DNA from: Ancylomarina longa
GTDB taxonomy: Bacteria > Bacteroidota > Bacteroidia > Bacteroidales > Marinifilaceae
Assembly (NCBI RefSeq): GCF_003996985.1
Contig: NZ_RJJX01000010.1
Coordinates: 30,415-94,414 of the forward strand
Reading direction: 5' to 3'
Length of the DNA stretch: 64,000 nt
Positions within the stretch are counted from its first letter, which is position 1; every line of letters begins with the position of its first letter. This document shows, in pieces, positions 26,356 through 36,168 of the stretch. The translations under genes were made by a program, and so were the position numbers. Under the pieces are notes generated by a model, which saw only the letters and a list, made by a program, of their open reading frames with translations, was not told the origin of the DNA and did not search any database.

Positions 26356-28317
26356 CTAAGCATCTATATTTGCATAAGTAGCATTTCTTTCTATAAATTC
26401 ACGTCTTGGTGGTACCTCATCTCCCATTAACATTGAAAATACATGATCTGCTTCTGCAGCATTATCAATGGTAACCTGACGTAAAGTTCTGTCTTCAGGG
26501 TTCATTGTAGTTTCCCATAACTGATGGGCACTCATTTCTCCAAGACCTTTGTATCGTTGAATGTGCAAAGAACTTTCTTTTCCACCTCCCCAATCTTCTA
26601 TTAAGCGAAGTCGCTGATTCTCATCCCAACAATATTGCTGATTCTTCCCTTTTTTCACCAAATACAAAGGAGGAGTTGCAATGTATAAATATCCATTTTC
26701 GATAAGAGGTTTCATATAACGGAAAAAGAATGTCATAATAAGCGTAGCAATATGGCTACCATCGACGTCGGCATCACACATAATTATGGTTTTGTGATAT
26801 CTCAACTTTTCCATATTAACAGCTTTACTATCTTCTTCTGTTCCAAAAGTAACTCCAAGTGCAGTAAATATATTTTTAATCTCCTCGCTTTCAAAAACCT
26901 TATGTTGCATGGCTTTCTCCACATTCAAAATTTTACCTTTTAATGGTAATATTGCCTGAAATTTACGATCTCGACCTTGTTTTGCAGTACCTCCTGCCGA
27001 ATCTCCCTCGACAAGGAATATTTCACATTTAACAGGATCTTTATCCGAACAATCTGATAATTTTCCAGGAAGACCTGAACCCCCTAAAATAGTTTTCCTT
27101 TGCACTAACTCGCGAGCTTTCCTTGCTGCATGACGCGCAGTTGCAGCCATTATCACCTTCTGAACAATGGTTCTTGCATCTTTTGGATGCTCTTCCAGAT
27201 AATTGGAAAGCATAGAGCTTACCGCCTGATCAACAGCAATACTGATCTCTGAATTACCTAATTTTGTTTTGGTTTGTCCTTCGAACTGTGGTTCTGCCAC
27301 CTTAACAGAAATAACAGCCGTCAGACCTTCACGAAAATCATCCCCACTAATATCAAATTTAAGTTTGGCTAACATTCCTGATTTTTCAGCAAAACTTTTT
27401 AAAGTTCTGGTCAAACCTCTCCTAAATCCAGTTAAATGAGTACCACCTTCAATTGTATTGATATTATTCACATACGAATGAATATTTTCCGAGAATGAAG
27501 TATTGTACTGTAGTGCTATTTCAACCGGAACATCATTCTTATCTGTAGATACATTAATAACATCCTCAATCAGTCTTTCTCTGGTATTATCCAAATATTC
27601 AACAAATTCTTTCAATCCCTCTTCAGAATAAAAAGTATCAGTTTTATATTCCCCATTCTCATCTTGCTCACGCTTATCGGTAATCTTTAAACGTATATTT
27701 TTATTCAAGAAAGCCAATTCACGCAAACGAGCGGCTAAAATATCATATTTATATTCTGTAGTAAGAAATATCGTATCATCTGGTCTAAAAGTAATATTAG
27801 TACCTGTAACATCTGTTTCCCCAACAACTTTAATATCTGCCAAAGGCTTACCTTGCGAATACTCCTGTAAAAACACTTTGCCTTCCCGATGAATTTCAGC
27901 TTTCAGATGAATGGATAAAGCATTTACACAAGAAACACCTACACCATGTAAACCTCCCGAAACCTTGTAAGAATCTTTATCAAACTTACCTCCAGCGTGC
28001 AATACAGTCATCACAACCTCTAAAGCCGACCGATTCTCCTTTGTATGTATGGCGGTTGGTATACCACGACCATTATCCGTAACAGTGATAGAATTATCTT
28101 CGTTGATAAATACTTCAATATTATCACAATATCCGACTAATGCCTCATCAATGGAGTTATCCACCACCTCGTACACCAAATGGTGTAATCCTTTAACATT
28201 TACATCTCCAATATACATGGAAGGGCGTTTGCGAACCGCTTCCAAACCTTCTAACACCTGAATATTATCCGCGGAATATTCAGCATTTCCATTTGGCTTA
28301 TTTTCTAAATCACTCAT
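26356..28317 (-). CDS. gyrB: DNA gyrase subunit B
   Basis: GyrB is the ATPase subunit of the supercoiling type II topoisomerase. The 653-residue protein has the GHKL motifs (VVDNSIDEA, DNGRGIPTAIH, GGLHGVGVSCVNAL), the transducer domain with the QTKTKLGN lysine loop, and a TOPRIM domain (LVEGDSAGGTAKQGRD; MCDADVDGSHI). It ends with the GyrA-contact tail (RREFIERNATYANIDA). Length and the NAEYSADNIQVLEGLEAVRKRP start fit GyrB rather than ParE. It has its own terminator and a 348-base upstream spacer. Confidence 0.96.
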   Translation of the reverse strand: MSDLENKPNGNAEYSADNIQVLEGLEAVRKRPSMYIGDVNVKGLHHLVYEVVDNSIDEALVGYCDNIEVFINEDNSITVTDNGRGIPTAIHTKENRSALEVVMTVLHAGGKFDKDSYKVSGGLHGVGVSCVNALSIHLKAEIHREGKVFLQEYSQGKPLADIKVVGETDVTGTNITFRPDDTIFLTTEYKYDILAARLRELAFLNKNIRLKITDKREQDENGEYKTDTFYSEEGLKEFVEYLDNTRERLIEDVINVSTDKNDVPVEIALQYNTSFSENIHSYVNNINTIEGGTHLTGFRRGLTRTLKSFAEKSGMLAKLKFDISGDDFREGLTAVISVKVAEPQFEGQTKTKLGNSEISIAVDQAVSSMLSNYLEEHPKDARTIVQKVIMAATARHAARKARELVQRKTILGGSGLPGKLSDCSDKDPVKCEIFLVEGDSAGGTAKQGRDRKFQAILPLKGKILNVEKAMQHKVFESEEIKNIFTALGVTFGTEEDSKAVNMEKLRYHKTIIMCDADVDGSHIATLIMTFFFRYMKPLIENGYLYIATPPLYLVKKGKNQQYCWDENQRLRLIEDWGGGKESSLHIQRYKGLGEMSAHQLWETTMNPEDRTLRQVTIDNAAEADHVFSMLMGDEVPPRREFIERNATYANIDA

Positions 28318-28665
28318 TTATCAGATCTTTAGTTTTCAAAAGAAAGAAACAGGCCATAAATCCAACACAAAAGGATGGAATCCTGACCCTATATTCTTAT
28401 TTTTTTAAGTGTAATTTTCAGAATATTCTCCAGGAGTAAAATTAAAGTAGTAATCTCCATAAAATTAATCATCACAATTTTAAACAAAAACCTTTAAAAT
28501 CAGGAACTTAACAAGCACCCTTCCCTGGAAAACAAAAGTAAAACAAAGATAATAAAAATGATGAATTTAAGGACGGAAAATAGTGGAAAAATCATGTGTC
28601 ATATTTAGTTTTTGACAAAGCCATTTAATAAGCATAAAAACAGCTAGTATTACACGATTTTATGT
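28318..28665. other. Intergenic region upstream of gyrB
   Basis: This AT-rich 348-base spacer must hold the gyrB promoter and the end of the 28666 gene. I see no strong hairpin, no exact TAnnTTTG box and no ORF. Confidence 0.4.
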
Positions 28666-29166
28666 CTAGAATTGAATAGAATGTTTTTGACGTGGTCTCT
28701 TCATTTTAAAGCGAATTAAAAAATGGCTTATTTTCTCACCGGAATCTGTAGTTCCATATTCATGCAACTCAAATAAAGTATTAACATTTTTATAAACCTT
28801 AGGCATAGCTCTCCACATTCTATAGAAAACTACTTGAACATTCTCCAAATCAGCATTATCTAATTTTAATTTAAGCACTTCCTTTTTCTTTGGCATGACA
28901 AACACGCTCACACCATGATGCTTCCAGGTAATTGCCTCTTCGGCAACAAATGACATATTTAAGGTATCTCTGGTAATATCAAACAGGTAAGTTATATCTT
29001 TCGCATCATTACCAATCTCCATCAGAATATCTATCGGTTTTTGGTCGTTGTTCACCGATAGTTTCCATCGCTCTAATTGTTGTGCTGCTATACTTCCTCC
29101 AGACAATAAAAAAAATAAGCAAAGGAACTTTGTTAATGTGTATATAGAATTTATATTAAACTTCAT
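28666..29166 (-). CDS. Hypothetical secreted protein, 166 residues
   Basis: An ATG at 29166 gives a signal peptide (TKFLCLFFLLSGGSIAAQQ, about residues 10-29) and a mature, probably beta-rich domain. It contains SVNNDQKPIDILMEIGNDAKDI and ITWKHHGVSVFVMPKKKE, and ends in a basic tail (RFKMKRPRQKHSIQF). I do not recognise the family. It is the last gene in a minus-strand run with an outer-membrane barrel protein and a large TPR protein, 123 bases downstream of the former, so it may be part of the same envelope system. The ORF extends upstream to a TTG, which is less likely. Confidence 0.6.
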   Translation of the reverse strand: MKFNINSIYTLTKFLCLFFLLSGGSIAAQQLERWKLSVNNDQKPIDILMEIGNDAKDITYLFDITRDTLNMSFVAEEAITWKHHGVSVFVMPKKKEVLKLKLDNADLENVQVVFYRMWRAMPKVYKNVNTLFELHEYGTTDSGEKISHFLIRFKMKRPRQKHSIQF

Positions 29167-29289
29167 AAATGTAGTGGATTCGGTTTTATAAATTAAAACT
29201 AATAAAAAATATCCAATAAACAATATATTAGTTTATTAAAAAAATAAAAACCTCAATTCCCCTAATCTTTATTCCTCTCAACCTTTTGA

Positions 29290-30999
29290 TTAGAATAAAA
29301 TTTTCACTCCAATTAAGAAGTTAAATCCTTGGCTAGGATATCCCTCCCATCTATAATATCTGTCAGCAAATAAATTATTAACAACTACAAAAGTGGTGAA
29401 GTGTTCGTTAAACAAATAATTTGCTCCCACATTAAAATCATAAACAGCATCTAATGCTTGATTTTGTCCGGAATACAAAACTGGTCTTTCTCCAATAATA
29501 TTTACCCCAACCTTAAAATTTAATTCTTTGGTAAACTGATAATTCCCATTCACATTTAATTCAAATTGAGGTTTATGCCATGCATCTGCCAGCTGATTTA
29601 AAGAATAATGATAAAAGGTGAATTTTGAATTCAATTTCAACCGATCCGTCCATTCGATATTTGCTTCCGCTTGCAGTTTCAACAAACTAATATCATCGTA
29701 AAGCACCCCAAATTTATTGGAATAAGTAGGTAAAAAGAACACTGCATCCGGAGGATAAATATCTGTCTTTACAAAGAAATATTGTTGATCGATAGCAGCA
29801 TATTCCGCAGTAAGACTGAAAGAGGCTTTCGAAGAAATGCTCCCCTTCACCCCACCATATAATCTATATTTTTTATTAGATGGCAAGACATTCAATCCAG
29901 AAAAAATGAAAGAATTTTCCTTAGCAATACTCTTATATTTATTCATTTCTAAATCCCCATCGATACCGGCAAAAAGACTTAATATCCCATCCACAGCATT
30001 AACATCAATTGAGATATCAGGATAAATTTTCGTTTTAGAATCATCTCCCATTGCCAAAACTGCATGCGCACCCAATTTAAGATTCAGTCTTCCGGTTTGG
30101 AGTAAATATTGAGGGTTAATACTCCATTTTAGAGTTTTTCGTTCCTTAATAAATTCATCCCCTTTCCAATGATTTAATCCATCGATAGCAAAATATTCAA
30201 ATTTAGACAGTAGACTCCAAAATCCATCACCATGTCTTATTTTTGCTTTTGCATCTATATCCAAATCATTTTCTTTTACTGCTATATCATCAGCAAAATG
30301 ATTAAATGATAAGCCAATATCAAATAGAGGTTTCTCCGCATCTTTTAAATTCGATTGGAAATCAGCAGATAGTCCGAAAATATTTTGCTTTTGTTTCTCG
30401 TAAGGAAACAAATCCTGCCAAATATCACCTACATCCTCCGATTTTGGAAATCCAAAATAATTATATCTCAAATGCTGATAGAACACTCTCCCGCTTAATT
30501 CCCCCTCCTCTAAATATGCTGAACCATACACCTCTGCCAATTGTTCTACCCAATCTGGCTTTTCCTTATTTCCATTTTCCAGTTTTAGTTTCCCATTGGT
30601 AGAATAATGTCGAAGATGGAAACCTATGTCAGTGGTTTTGGATCTTTGATTATTAAAACGATAATCCCCAAACAAACTGGAATAATTGCCTCCAGCAAGA
30701 GATAAACTACTTGAATAAATAGGCTTTAAAGGCTCTCCAACAATTTTTGCAGCAGGAATTACCGCAGGTGTAAAAGCAACGGATAGTGGTCTGGTTAGCA
30801 CAAAATAAGTGAAATTTGGAGTAAAACTGGTAGTATCTAGAATAACAGGTAATTCCCCAATTCTGGATGCTTTATTAATTTTAGGTTGATATGAGGTTCT
30901 TACTTGTATCTCCTTATTTAAATCTCGTTGTTCCTGTGCTTGCATGCTGTAATTCATGGAACCAATCGCAAGTAAGGTATATATGATTTTCTTTAACAT
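29290..30999 (-). CDS. Outer-membrane beta-barrel protein, TonB-receptor-like
   Basis: The 569-residue protein has a signal peptide (about 1-21, SMQAQEQ). A periplasmic N-terminal segment follows, with IQVRTSYQPKINKASRIGELP and a DTTSFTPNFTYFVLTRP pattern common to a Bacteroidota outer-membrane family. Many amphipathic strands with aromatic girdles make up the rest, ending in a final strand (PSQGFNFLIGVKILF) suited to BAM insertion. No TonB plug domain is visible, so it is not a standard transporter. The TPR gene lies 19 bases upstream in the same direction, pointing to one operon and a shared function. Confidence 0.75.
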   Translation of the reverse strand: MLKKIIYTLLAIGSMNYSMQAQEQRDLNKEIQVRTSYQPKINKASRIGELPVILDTTSFTPNFTYFVLTRPLSVAFTPAVIPAAKIVGEPLKPIYSSSLSLAGGNYSSLFGDYRFNNQRSKTTDIGFHLRHYSTNGKLKLENGNKEKPDWVEQLAEVYGSAYLEEGELSGRVFYQHLRYNYFGFPKSEDVGDIWQDLFPYEKQKQNIFGLSADFQSNLKDAEKPLFDIGLSFNHFADDIAVKENDLDIDAKAKIRHGDGFWSLLSKFEYFAIDGLNHWKGDEFIKERKTLKWSINPQYLLQTGRLNLKLGAHAVLAMGDDSKTKIYPDISIDVNAVDGILSLFAGIDGDLEMNKYKSIAKENSFIFSGLNVLPSNKKYRLYGGVKGSISSKASFSLTAEYAAIDQQYFFVKTDIYPPDAVFFLPTYSNKFGVLYDDISLLKLQAEANIEWTDRLKLNSKFTFYHYSLNQLADAWHKPQFELNVNGNYQFTKELNFKVGVNIIGERPVLYSGQNQALDAVYDFNVGANYLFNEHFTTFVVVNNLFADRYYRWEGYPSQGFNFLIGVKILF

Positions 31000-31018
31000 C
31001 TTTCCTTGTTTTGTATTT

Positions 31019-34000
31019 TTACTTAGCGTTTATATCTTCCTTCTTCAGCATCTCCTTCAACATCAATCTCTCTTCATCTACCCCCAAAGAATCACTCTTC
31101 TTCTTAGTATCTTCGAATAACTTCTTATTTTCGTCCGGATCAGAACCTTCAAAAGGAAGCTCTATTTCTTTTTTTTGAATCTTCTCCTCGTTCTGCTTCT
31201 CTTCCTGAAGCAACACATTCAACTTTTTCTGTGTTCTGAGGAGGATATCATCATCTTTTACACCATAATTATCAATTATACTTTGTAAAGTGTAACGAGC
31301 CTGAAAACGATCCCCTTTTTGAAGATAAACATCCGATAGGAGTAAAAAACTCTCGGCCAACCAATATTGATGTGGTGAATTCATTTCTATAAACTGATTG
31401 ATTTCCTTCTCTGACAGATCGTATTTAGCCTTGTCAAAATAAAGTTTTGCCAACAAAAATTTAGCTTCCGCACCCTCAGTACTTTGTGTTTCTATGGTAA
31501 GAGATTTTAAATCAGCCAAAGCTTTAACGGATTCTTTAAGGGCTAAATAAGATTTTGCCTGCTTATAAGTTGCTTCGCGAACAATTTCTTCCTGTACTTT
31601 TGGAAGATTTAGCACCTCTTTTGCAGCATCAATACAAACCTGAAAATCATTTAACTCATACGCAGTTCTCATATAGCCTATTTTCGCAATTCGAATGTGT
31701 TCCGGAATCTCGCTACTCTGCTTTAATCTCAAAAATTGCGATTTCGCTGCAACAAAATTTCCTTTTCGGTAATTCAGTTGCGAAGCTGCCAGAAGAGCTT
31801 TCTCCGTAAATAAATTATCAGATTGCTTTAACACCTCCTCAAATCCTGTTAAAGCCTCCTCATATTTTTTTTGATTTAATGCCGCATCTGCTTTGTAAAA
31901 CTGAGCATTTAAACAAAACATCCCATTGGGGAAATTCGCTAAATACTGAGAGAATGCCTTTGTTCCACGCTCACTTTCACCATTCATATATAAACGTTCA
32001 GCCGATATATAGCTCAAGGAATCTTTTTCCGAGCTTCTAACACGAACTCCTCCATCAAAGGATTCTGCAAAAGCAAAATAATCGTCCACCTGATTGAGAT
32101 CGATATACACATTTTTCAATCCAGTAAATGCACTTTTCTTTTCTTCACTTTGCGGATATTTCATCACCACCTGTTTATAGTAGTGAATAGCTTGCTGGTA
32201 ATCTTTTAAATTATAATTCATCAGGCCTAATTGTACCAAAGCTTTTGCAGCGTAACTACTTTGAGGATTATTGTCCACCAATTCTTTGTACATCTTAATT
32301 GCGCTACGCTGATCACCAAGTTTTACTTTTGCTCTCGCCAATTCATATAAAGCATCATCGGTATATTCCGAATTGGGATATGTATTTTTTAATTTTTCAA
32401 GCAAGCTCACCTTCTCTTTAGGCTGATTTAATAAACCCAAGACAAAAGCTTGTTGATAAATAGCATAATCTGCATCCCACTTTGCACCATTTGCCGCCTT
32501 AGCATAAAATTCAGCAGCTTTCTGATATTCCCTATCCAAAAAGAAACAATCTCCAATTCTATTGTAAGCATCCCAAACATAACGATCCTCTATCGTTGCC
32601 TGATTTACAAACTTGCGATACCAGTCGGAAGCATTCTCATACTTATCCATCTCAAAATAAGCAGAAGCAATATTGTAATAAGCGCGACCAAAATAAACAG
32701 AAGCACCAACTCCGGAAGCAAGTAAAAACTTCTTATACAAAACAATTGCTTCTTCAAAATCCTGCACTCTGTATTTCGCTTCTGCTTTCCAATACAGACA
32801 TTCCGCAGCAATTTTTGAATTATAAATTTGATATTGCAAGGAAGCATCGAAAGATTTTACTGCCTCGGGGTATTTCAATTGCTTCATCCATTCCAAACCA
32901 CGCAACCACGAAACTCTTTGATAAGCTCTCTTAATCTGAGGAGTTTTATTCTTGATCTTATCCATAGAAGCCAAAGCATCGCCATAATTTTTGGTAGTCA
33001 TATAAACCTTCACCAAATAGTCATAGGCCTCATCATTCCGATTGGAATCGGGATATTTCTGCAAATATTCATCGAATGCTTTTATGGTTTCATTAAATGG
33101 AGAATAGGATAATTCATAGGTGAGCTTAGCAAAGTTAAAAAGTGCATCTTGCTGCATATTTTTATCGAAATCCATTCTGGCGGTACTTGCAAAAGCCACC
33201 TTAGCACCACTTTTATTTCCGGTTTTTAAATAACAATCTGCCAAACAATAACTCGCAATCTGCAGCATCTCGTCCTCTTCCCCCCCTACTCTTTCGAATT
33301 GTGTAATGGCTTTTTCAAATTCCTGTTGCTTGTAAAGACAATAGCCATAAGCAAATCGATCTCCACGAGTTAGACTCTCTTTCCCTCGCTCCAGAAAAGG
33401 AATTGCTTTTTGATACTCCTTAAGCTGATAGTGCGATAATCCTATCATCTTAGCAATTTCAGCACGTCGGGAAACGGTTACATCCTCTAATAGAGGAATT
33501 GCATAGGCTAATAATTGAGAATATTTTTCCTGTAAATAATAAATCTGAGTAATGTAGTAGGGAACAATAGGCGCGAAAGTCTTGTTGGTAACCAATTTCT
33601 CAAAGCCCAATAAAGCAGTCTGGTATTTATGATCGAGATAAGCAATGTGGGCATAATAATAATTTGCCGGAGCATTGTATTCTCCCGACACCTCGATAAT
33701 CTCATAAAAATGCTTTTTAGCTTGCTCATAATCTTTCCGCATAAAATAGGAATAGCCCATTTTAAACTGATATTCCGGCAAGTCATTGTGATTTAGCTGA
33801 TACACATCAACCTTATTAAACCAGAGTAAAGCCTCCTTGTATTTTTTATTTCTATACTGCTGTCTCCCTAACTGAAAATAGGCAGCTTGTAATTGGTTAC
33901 TTTCAGGATGATTCCGAATGAAAGCCTGCATCTCTTCTTCCGCATCAGGGCGAAATAATTCAATAGAACACCATGCCATGTAAAATTCAGCCTGAGCTTT

Positions 34001-34210
34001 CCGGCAGGAATGAGATTGCGGTTCTAACTCTAAATAATCTGCAAACTCGTGCCAGGCAGCTCCAAAATTCTTATTCTGAAACTTTTCTACTGCCGACTGC
34101 CATCGTTCTGATTCGGAATCGTGTTGTAATGTTTTTTGGGCTTGTGTGCTGAAGCCAATACATAAAAAAAACAGGGAGGTTAAAATACCCAATCGATATT
34201 TGTTTCTCAT
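31019..34210 (-). CDS. Large periplasmic tetratricopeptide-repeat protein, 1063 residues
   Basis: A signal peptide (about 1-24, ending FSTQAQKT) is followed by about two dozen TPR-like helical pairs nearly to the end. Recurrent signatures such as A-x-F-x-x-x-L/Y-x-x-Y-P-x-S appear, for example KYPQSEEKKSAFTGLKNVY and NTYPNSEYTDDALYELARA. The C terminus is charged and probably disordered. It should be a periplasmic scaffold. With the barrel gene 19 bases downstream, it forms a TPR-plus-barrel pair seen across Bacteroidota, of undetermined function. The first ATG giving a signal peptide (34210) is chosen over an upstream TTG. The divergent gene is ftsE. Confidence 0.82.
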   Translation of the reverse strand: MRNKYRLGILTSLFFLCIGFSTQAQKTLQHDSESERWQSAVEKFQNKNFGAAWHEFADYLELEPQSHSCRKAQAEFYMAWCSIELFRPDAEEEMQAFIRNHPESNQLQAAYFQLGRQQYRNKKYKEALLWFNKVDVYQLNHNDLPEYQFKMGYSYFMRKDYEQAKKHFYEIIEVSGEYNAPANYYYAHIAYLDHKYQTALLGFEKLVTNKTFAPIVPYYITQIYYLQEKYSQLLAYAIPLLEDVTVSRRAEIAKMIGLSHYQLKEYQKAIPFLERGKESLTRGDRFAYGYCLYKQQEFEKAITQFERVGGEEDEMLQIASYCLADCYLKTGNKSGAKVAFASTARMDFDKNMQQDALFNFAKLTYELSYSPFNETIKAFDEYLQKYPDSNRNDEAYDYLVKVYMTTKNYGDALASMDKIKNKTPQIKRAYQRVSWLRGLEWMKQLKYPEAVKSFDASLQYQIYNSKIAAECLYWKAEAKYRVQDFEEAIVLYKKFLLASGVGASVYFGRAYYNIASAYFEMDKYENASDWYRKFVNQATIEDRYVWDAYNRIGDCFFLDREYQKAAEFYAKAANGAKWDADYAIYQQAFVLGLLNQPKEKVSLLEKLKNTYPNSEYTDDALYELARAKVKLGDQRSAIKMYKELVDNNPQSSYAAKALVQLGLMNYNLKDYQQAIHYYKQVVMKYPQSEEKKSAFTGLKNVYIDLNQVDDYFAFAESFDGGVRVRSSEKDSLSYISAERLYMNGESERGTKAFSQYLANFPNGMFCLNAQFYKADAALNQKKYEEALTGFEEVLKQSDNLFTEKALLAASQLNYRKGNFVAAKSQFLRLKQSSEIPEHIRIAKIGYMRTAYELNDFQVCIDAAKEVLNLPKVQEEIVREATYKQAKSYLALKESVKALADLKSLTIETQSTEGAEAKFLLAKLYFDKAKYDLSEKEINQFIEMNSPHQYWLAESFLLLSDVYLQKGDRFQARYTLQSIIDNYGVKDDDILLRTQKKLNVLLQEEKQNEEKIQKKEIELPFEGSDPDENKKLFEDTKKKSDSLGVDEERLMLKEMLKKEDINAK

Positions 34211-34429
34211 ATAGCTTGCGTGTGTGTAGATATAACAAGTGAACCAGGCCAAAATAATCTATCCCGGAAGACTAATTATTATGAGCTTTGGAGATCACTA
34301 AATTCAGGCTTAAAGGTAAAAATAATATAGCAGTTCATCGTAAAATAAAACGCAGGATATCCTTAAAAATTGTACTACTTAAACGGTAAGAAAATAAGTC
34401 GGAAAAAAGTATCAGCCGGAATTATTTTT

Positions 34430-34437
34430 TAGATTTG
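34430..34437 (+). promoter_or_regulatory. -7 promoter element of ftsE
   Basis: TAGATTTG matches TAnnTTTG exactly. Initiation would fall near 34444, about 35 bases before the ATG at 34479. No clear -33 TTTG lies 19-21 bases upstream. Confidence 0.4.
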
Positions 34438-34478
34438 TAGTTCTACGCATGAATCGTTCATCTAAAATCAAAAATTAC

Positions 34479-35186
34479 ATGTCAGAATCTGCAATCATTG
34501 TATTAAATAAAGCTACTATCCGTCAAGCGGACAACATTATCCTAACAGATGTTAACCTGAAAATTGAGAAAGGGGAATTTGTTTATCTAATTGGAAAAGT
34601 GGGTAGTGGAAAAACCAGTTTACTAAAAACTTTATATGCAGATTTACCGCTTTCAGAAGGTGGAGGATCGGTTGCAGGATATTATCTAAAAATCATCAAA
34701 AGAAAACAAATTCCTTTTTTGCGTCGGAAGATTGGTATTGTATTTCAAGATTTCCAGTTACTCACTGATCGTAGTGTTCATCACAACCTGGAGTTTGTAT
34801 TAAGGGCTACGGGATGGAAAAATAAAAATGAAATTGACAGGCGTATTGAAGATGTTCTGGAAAAGGTGAACATGGGAAAGAAAGGATATAAGATGCCGCA
34901 CGAACTGTCTGGTGGTGAGCAACAACGTATTGTAATAGCACGTGCCTTATTAAATTCTCCTGATATTATTCTTGCCGATGAGCCAACCGGAAATCTGGAT
35001 CCTGAGACCTCGGATGAATTAGTAGAATTATTGAGGGATATTAGCAAAAACGGCCGTACGATTATTATGGCAACACACCAGTACGACTTATTGCAGAAAT
35101 ACCCTGCCCGAATCATGGAATGCATTCAGGGGAAATTAGTAGAGAAATCGGAGAAGCTGGAGGAAACAGAAAGTCAATCTTCTTAA
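34479..35186 (+). CDS. ftsE: Cell-division ABC ATPase FtsE
   Basis: The 235-residue ABC ATPase has Walker A GKVGSGKTS (39-47), the Q-loop VFQDFQLL, signature LSGGEQQR, Walker B IILADEPTGNLDP and the switch His in ATHQYDLL. The sequence fits FtsE rather than LolD because of the paired layout and LRRKIGIVFQDFQLLTDRSV. FtsE with FtsX controls periplasmic peptidoglycan hydrolases at the septum. No ftsX is adjacent here, so it must be encoded elsewhere. An ATG ten codons upstream is only 5 bases from the predicted transcription start, so 34479 is preferred. The rhomboid gene follows after 37 bases. Confidence 0.88.
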   Translation: MSESAIIVLNKATIRQADNIILTDVNLKIEKGEFVYLIGKVGSGKTSLLKTLYADLPLSEGGGSVAGYYLKIIKRKQIPFLRRKIGIVFQDFQLLTDRSVHHNLEFVLRATGWKNKNEIDRRIEDVLEKVNMGKKGYKMPHELSGGEQQRIVIARALLNSPDIILADEPTGNLDPETSDELVELLRDISKNGRTIIMATHQYDLLQKYPARIMECIQGKLVEKSEKLEETESQSS

Positions 35187-35223
35187 TTTATCCAAGACAT
35201 TGAAATCGCCACTCACACCTCAG

Positions 35224-35889
35224 ATGAACCTGGAAAGACTAAAAGTGAAACATAGTCTGGTCTTTCCAATTCTATTTCTTTTTCTGATGTGGGCGGTAAA
35301 GCTTTTCGAATGGGGTTTAGGATTAGATCTGTATTATCTGGGTATCTTCCCATTACATACCAAAGGATTGATAGGAATTCTCACCAGTCCTTTTATTCAC
35401 CGGGACTTTGATCATCTGATTGCCAATAGTCTTCCTTTTTTTGTTTTAAGTTGGGGAATTTTCTATTTCTACCGATCGTTGGCCTACCGGATATTTTTTC
35501 TTTGCTATTTTACTACTAATATATTGGTATGGCTTGGTGCCCGCGAAGCCTATCATATTGGTGCCAGTGGATTAGTTTATGCCTTTGCATCTTTTCTATT
35601 TTTCAGCGGCATTATTCGCAACTATTACCGACTGATTGCCATTTCTTTTGTGGTCGCCTTTTTATATGGTGGATTGTTCTGGGGTATCTTTCCAATTCTA
35701 AAAGATGTTTCATGGGAAGGTCACCTTTTTGGTGGATTTTCCGGTTTAATATATGCGCTTGCTTACCGCGATAAAGGTCCTCAAAAGCCAAAATCCAGAT
35801 GGACGGATGAAGATCAGGAAGAAAATACCATTCCTGAAGAAATATGGAATTCCGAGCTATTTGGCACAAAGGAAGAATTGCGGAAATAG
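35224..35889 (+). CDS. Rhomboid-family intramembrane serine protease
   Basis: The 221-residue protein has about six membrane helices. The catalytic Ser lies in GASGLVYAF and the catalytic His in WEGHLFGGFSG, the two rhomboid hallmarks. FIHRDFDHLIANSLPFFVL supplies the HxxxN oxyanion block. It cleaves membrane proteins within or near the bilayer; the substrate is unknown. A TTG eight codons earlier is open, but the ATG at 35224 is preferred. It probably shares a transcript with ftsE. The charged C-terminal tail (about 40 residues) is cytoplasmic or disordered. Confidence 0.88.
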   Translation: MNLERLKVKHSLVFPILFLFLMWAVKLFEWGLGLDLYYLGIFPLHTKGLIGILTSPFIHRDFDHLIANSLPFFVLSWGIFYFYRSLAYRIFFLCYFTTNILVWLGAREAYHIGASGLVYAFASFLFFSGIIRNYYRLIAISFVVAFLYGGLFWGIFPILKDVSWEGHLFGGFSGLIYALAYRDKGPQKPKSRWTDEDQEENTIPEEIWNSELFGTKEELRK

Positions 35890-36168
35890 CAATCAAATCT
35901 TGTCAAAGGCTTTTGTTTAAACCGTTCGTATCGAGTAGTACAAATTCATTATTATCAACCATCCAGACTCCCACCAAAAGCAAAAGTCTGGAAAATAGTG
36001 CTTATTTTGGATCAAACCGAAAATTGGGGAGAATAATCAGGGCTTTATCTTTACTGTCCTATTTAATTAAGATTAACCGATACAACACACTATGAAAGCC
36101 TAGTTCGCTTTTTGTTACCTTCAGATTTACTGTAATCAGTAACTTTAAAGGAGTTTTTACTGCTCCTT
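35890..36168. other. Intergenic region after rhomboid gene
   Basis: This is the first part of an 880-base gene-free stretch. It contains a 7-bp inverted repeat (CCAGACT at 35963, AGTCTGG ending 35991) without a T run on either side. No ORF of credible quality is seen. Confidence 0.35.

Noticed and set aside
35963-35991. Hairpin CCAGACT/AGTCTGG as a rhomboid terminator
   Set aside because: No T run follows on either strand.
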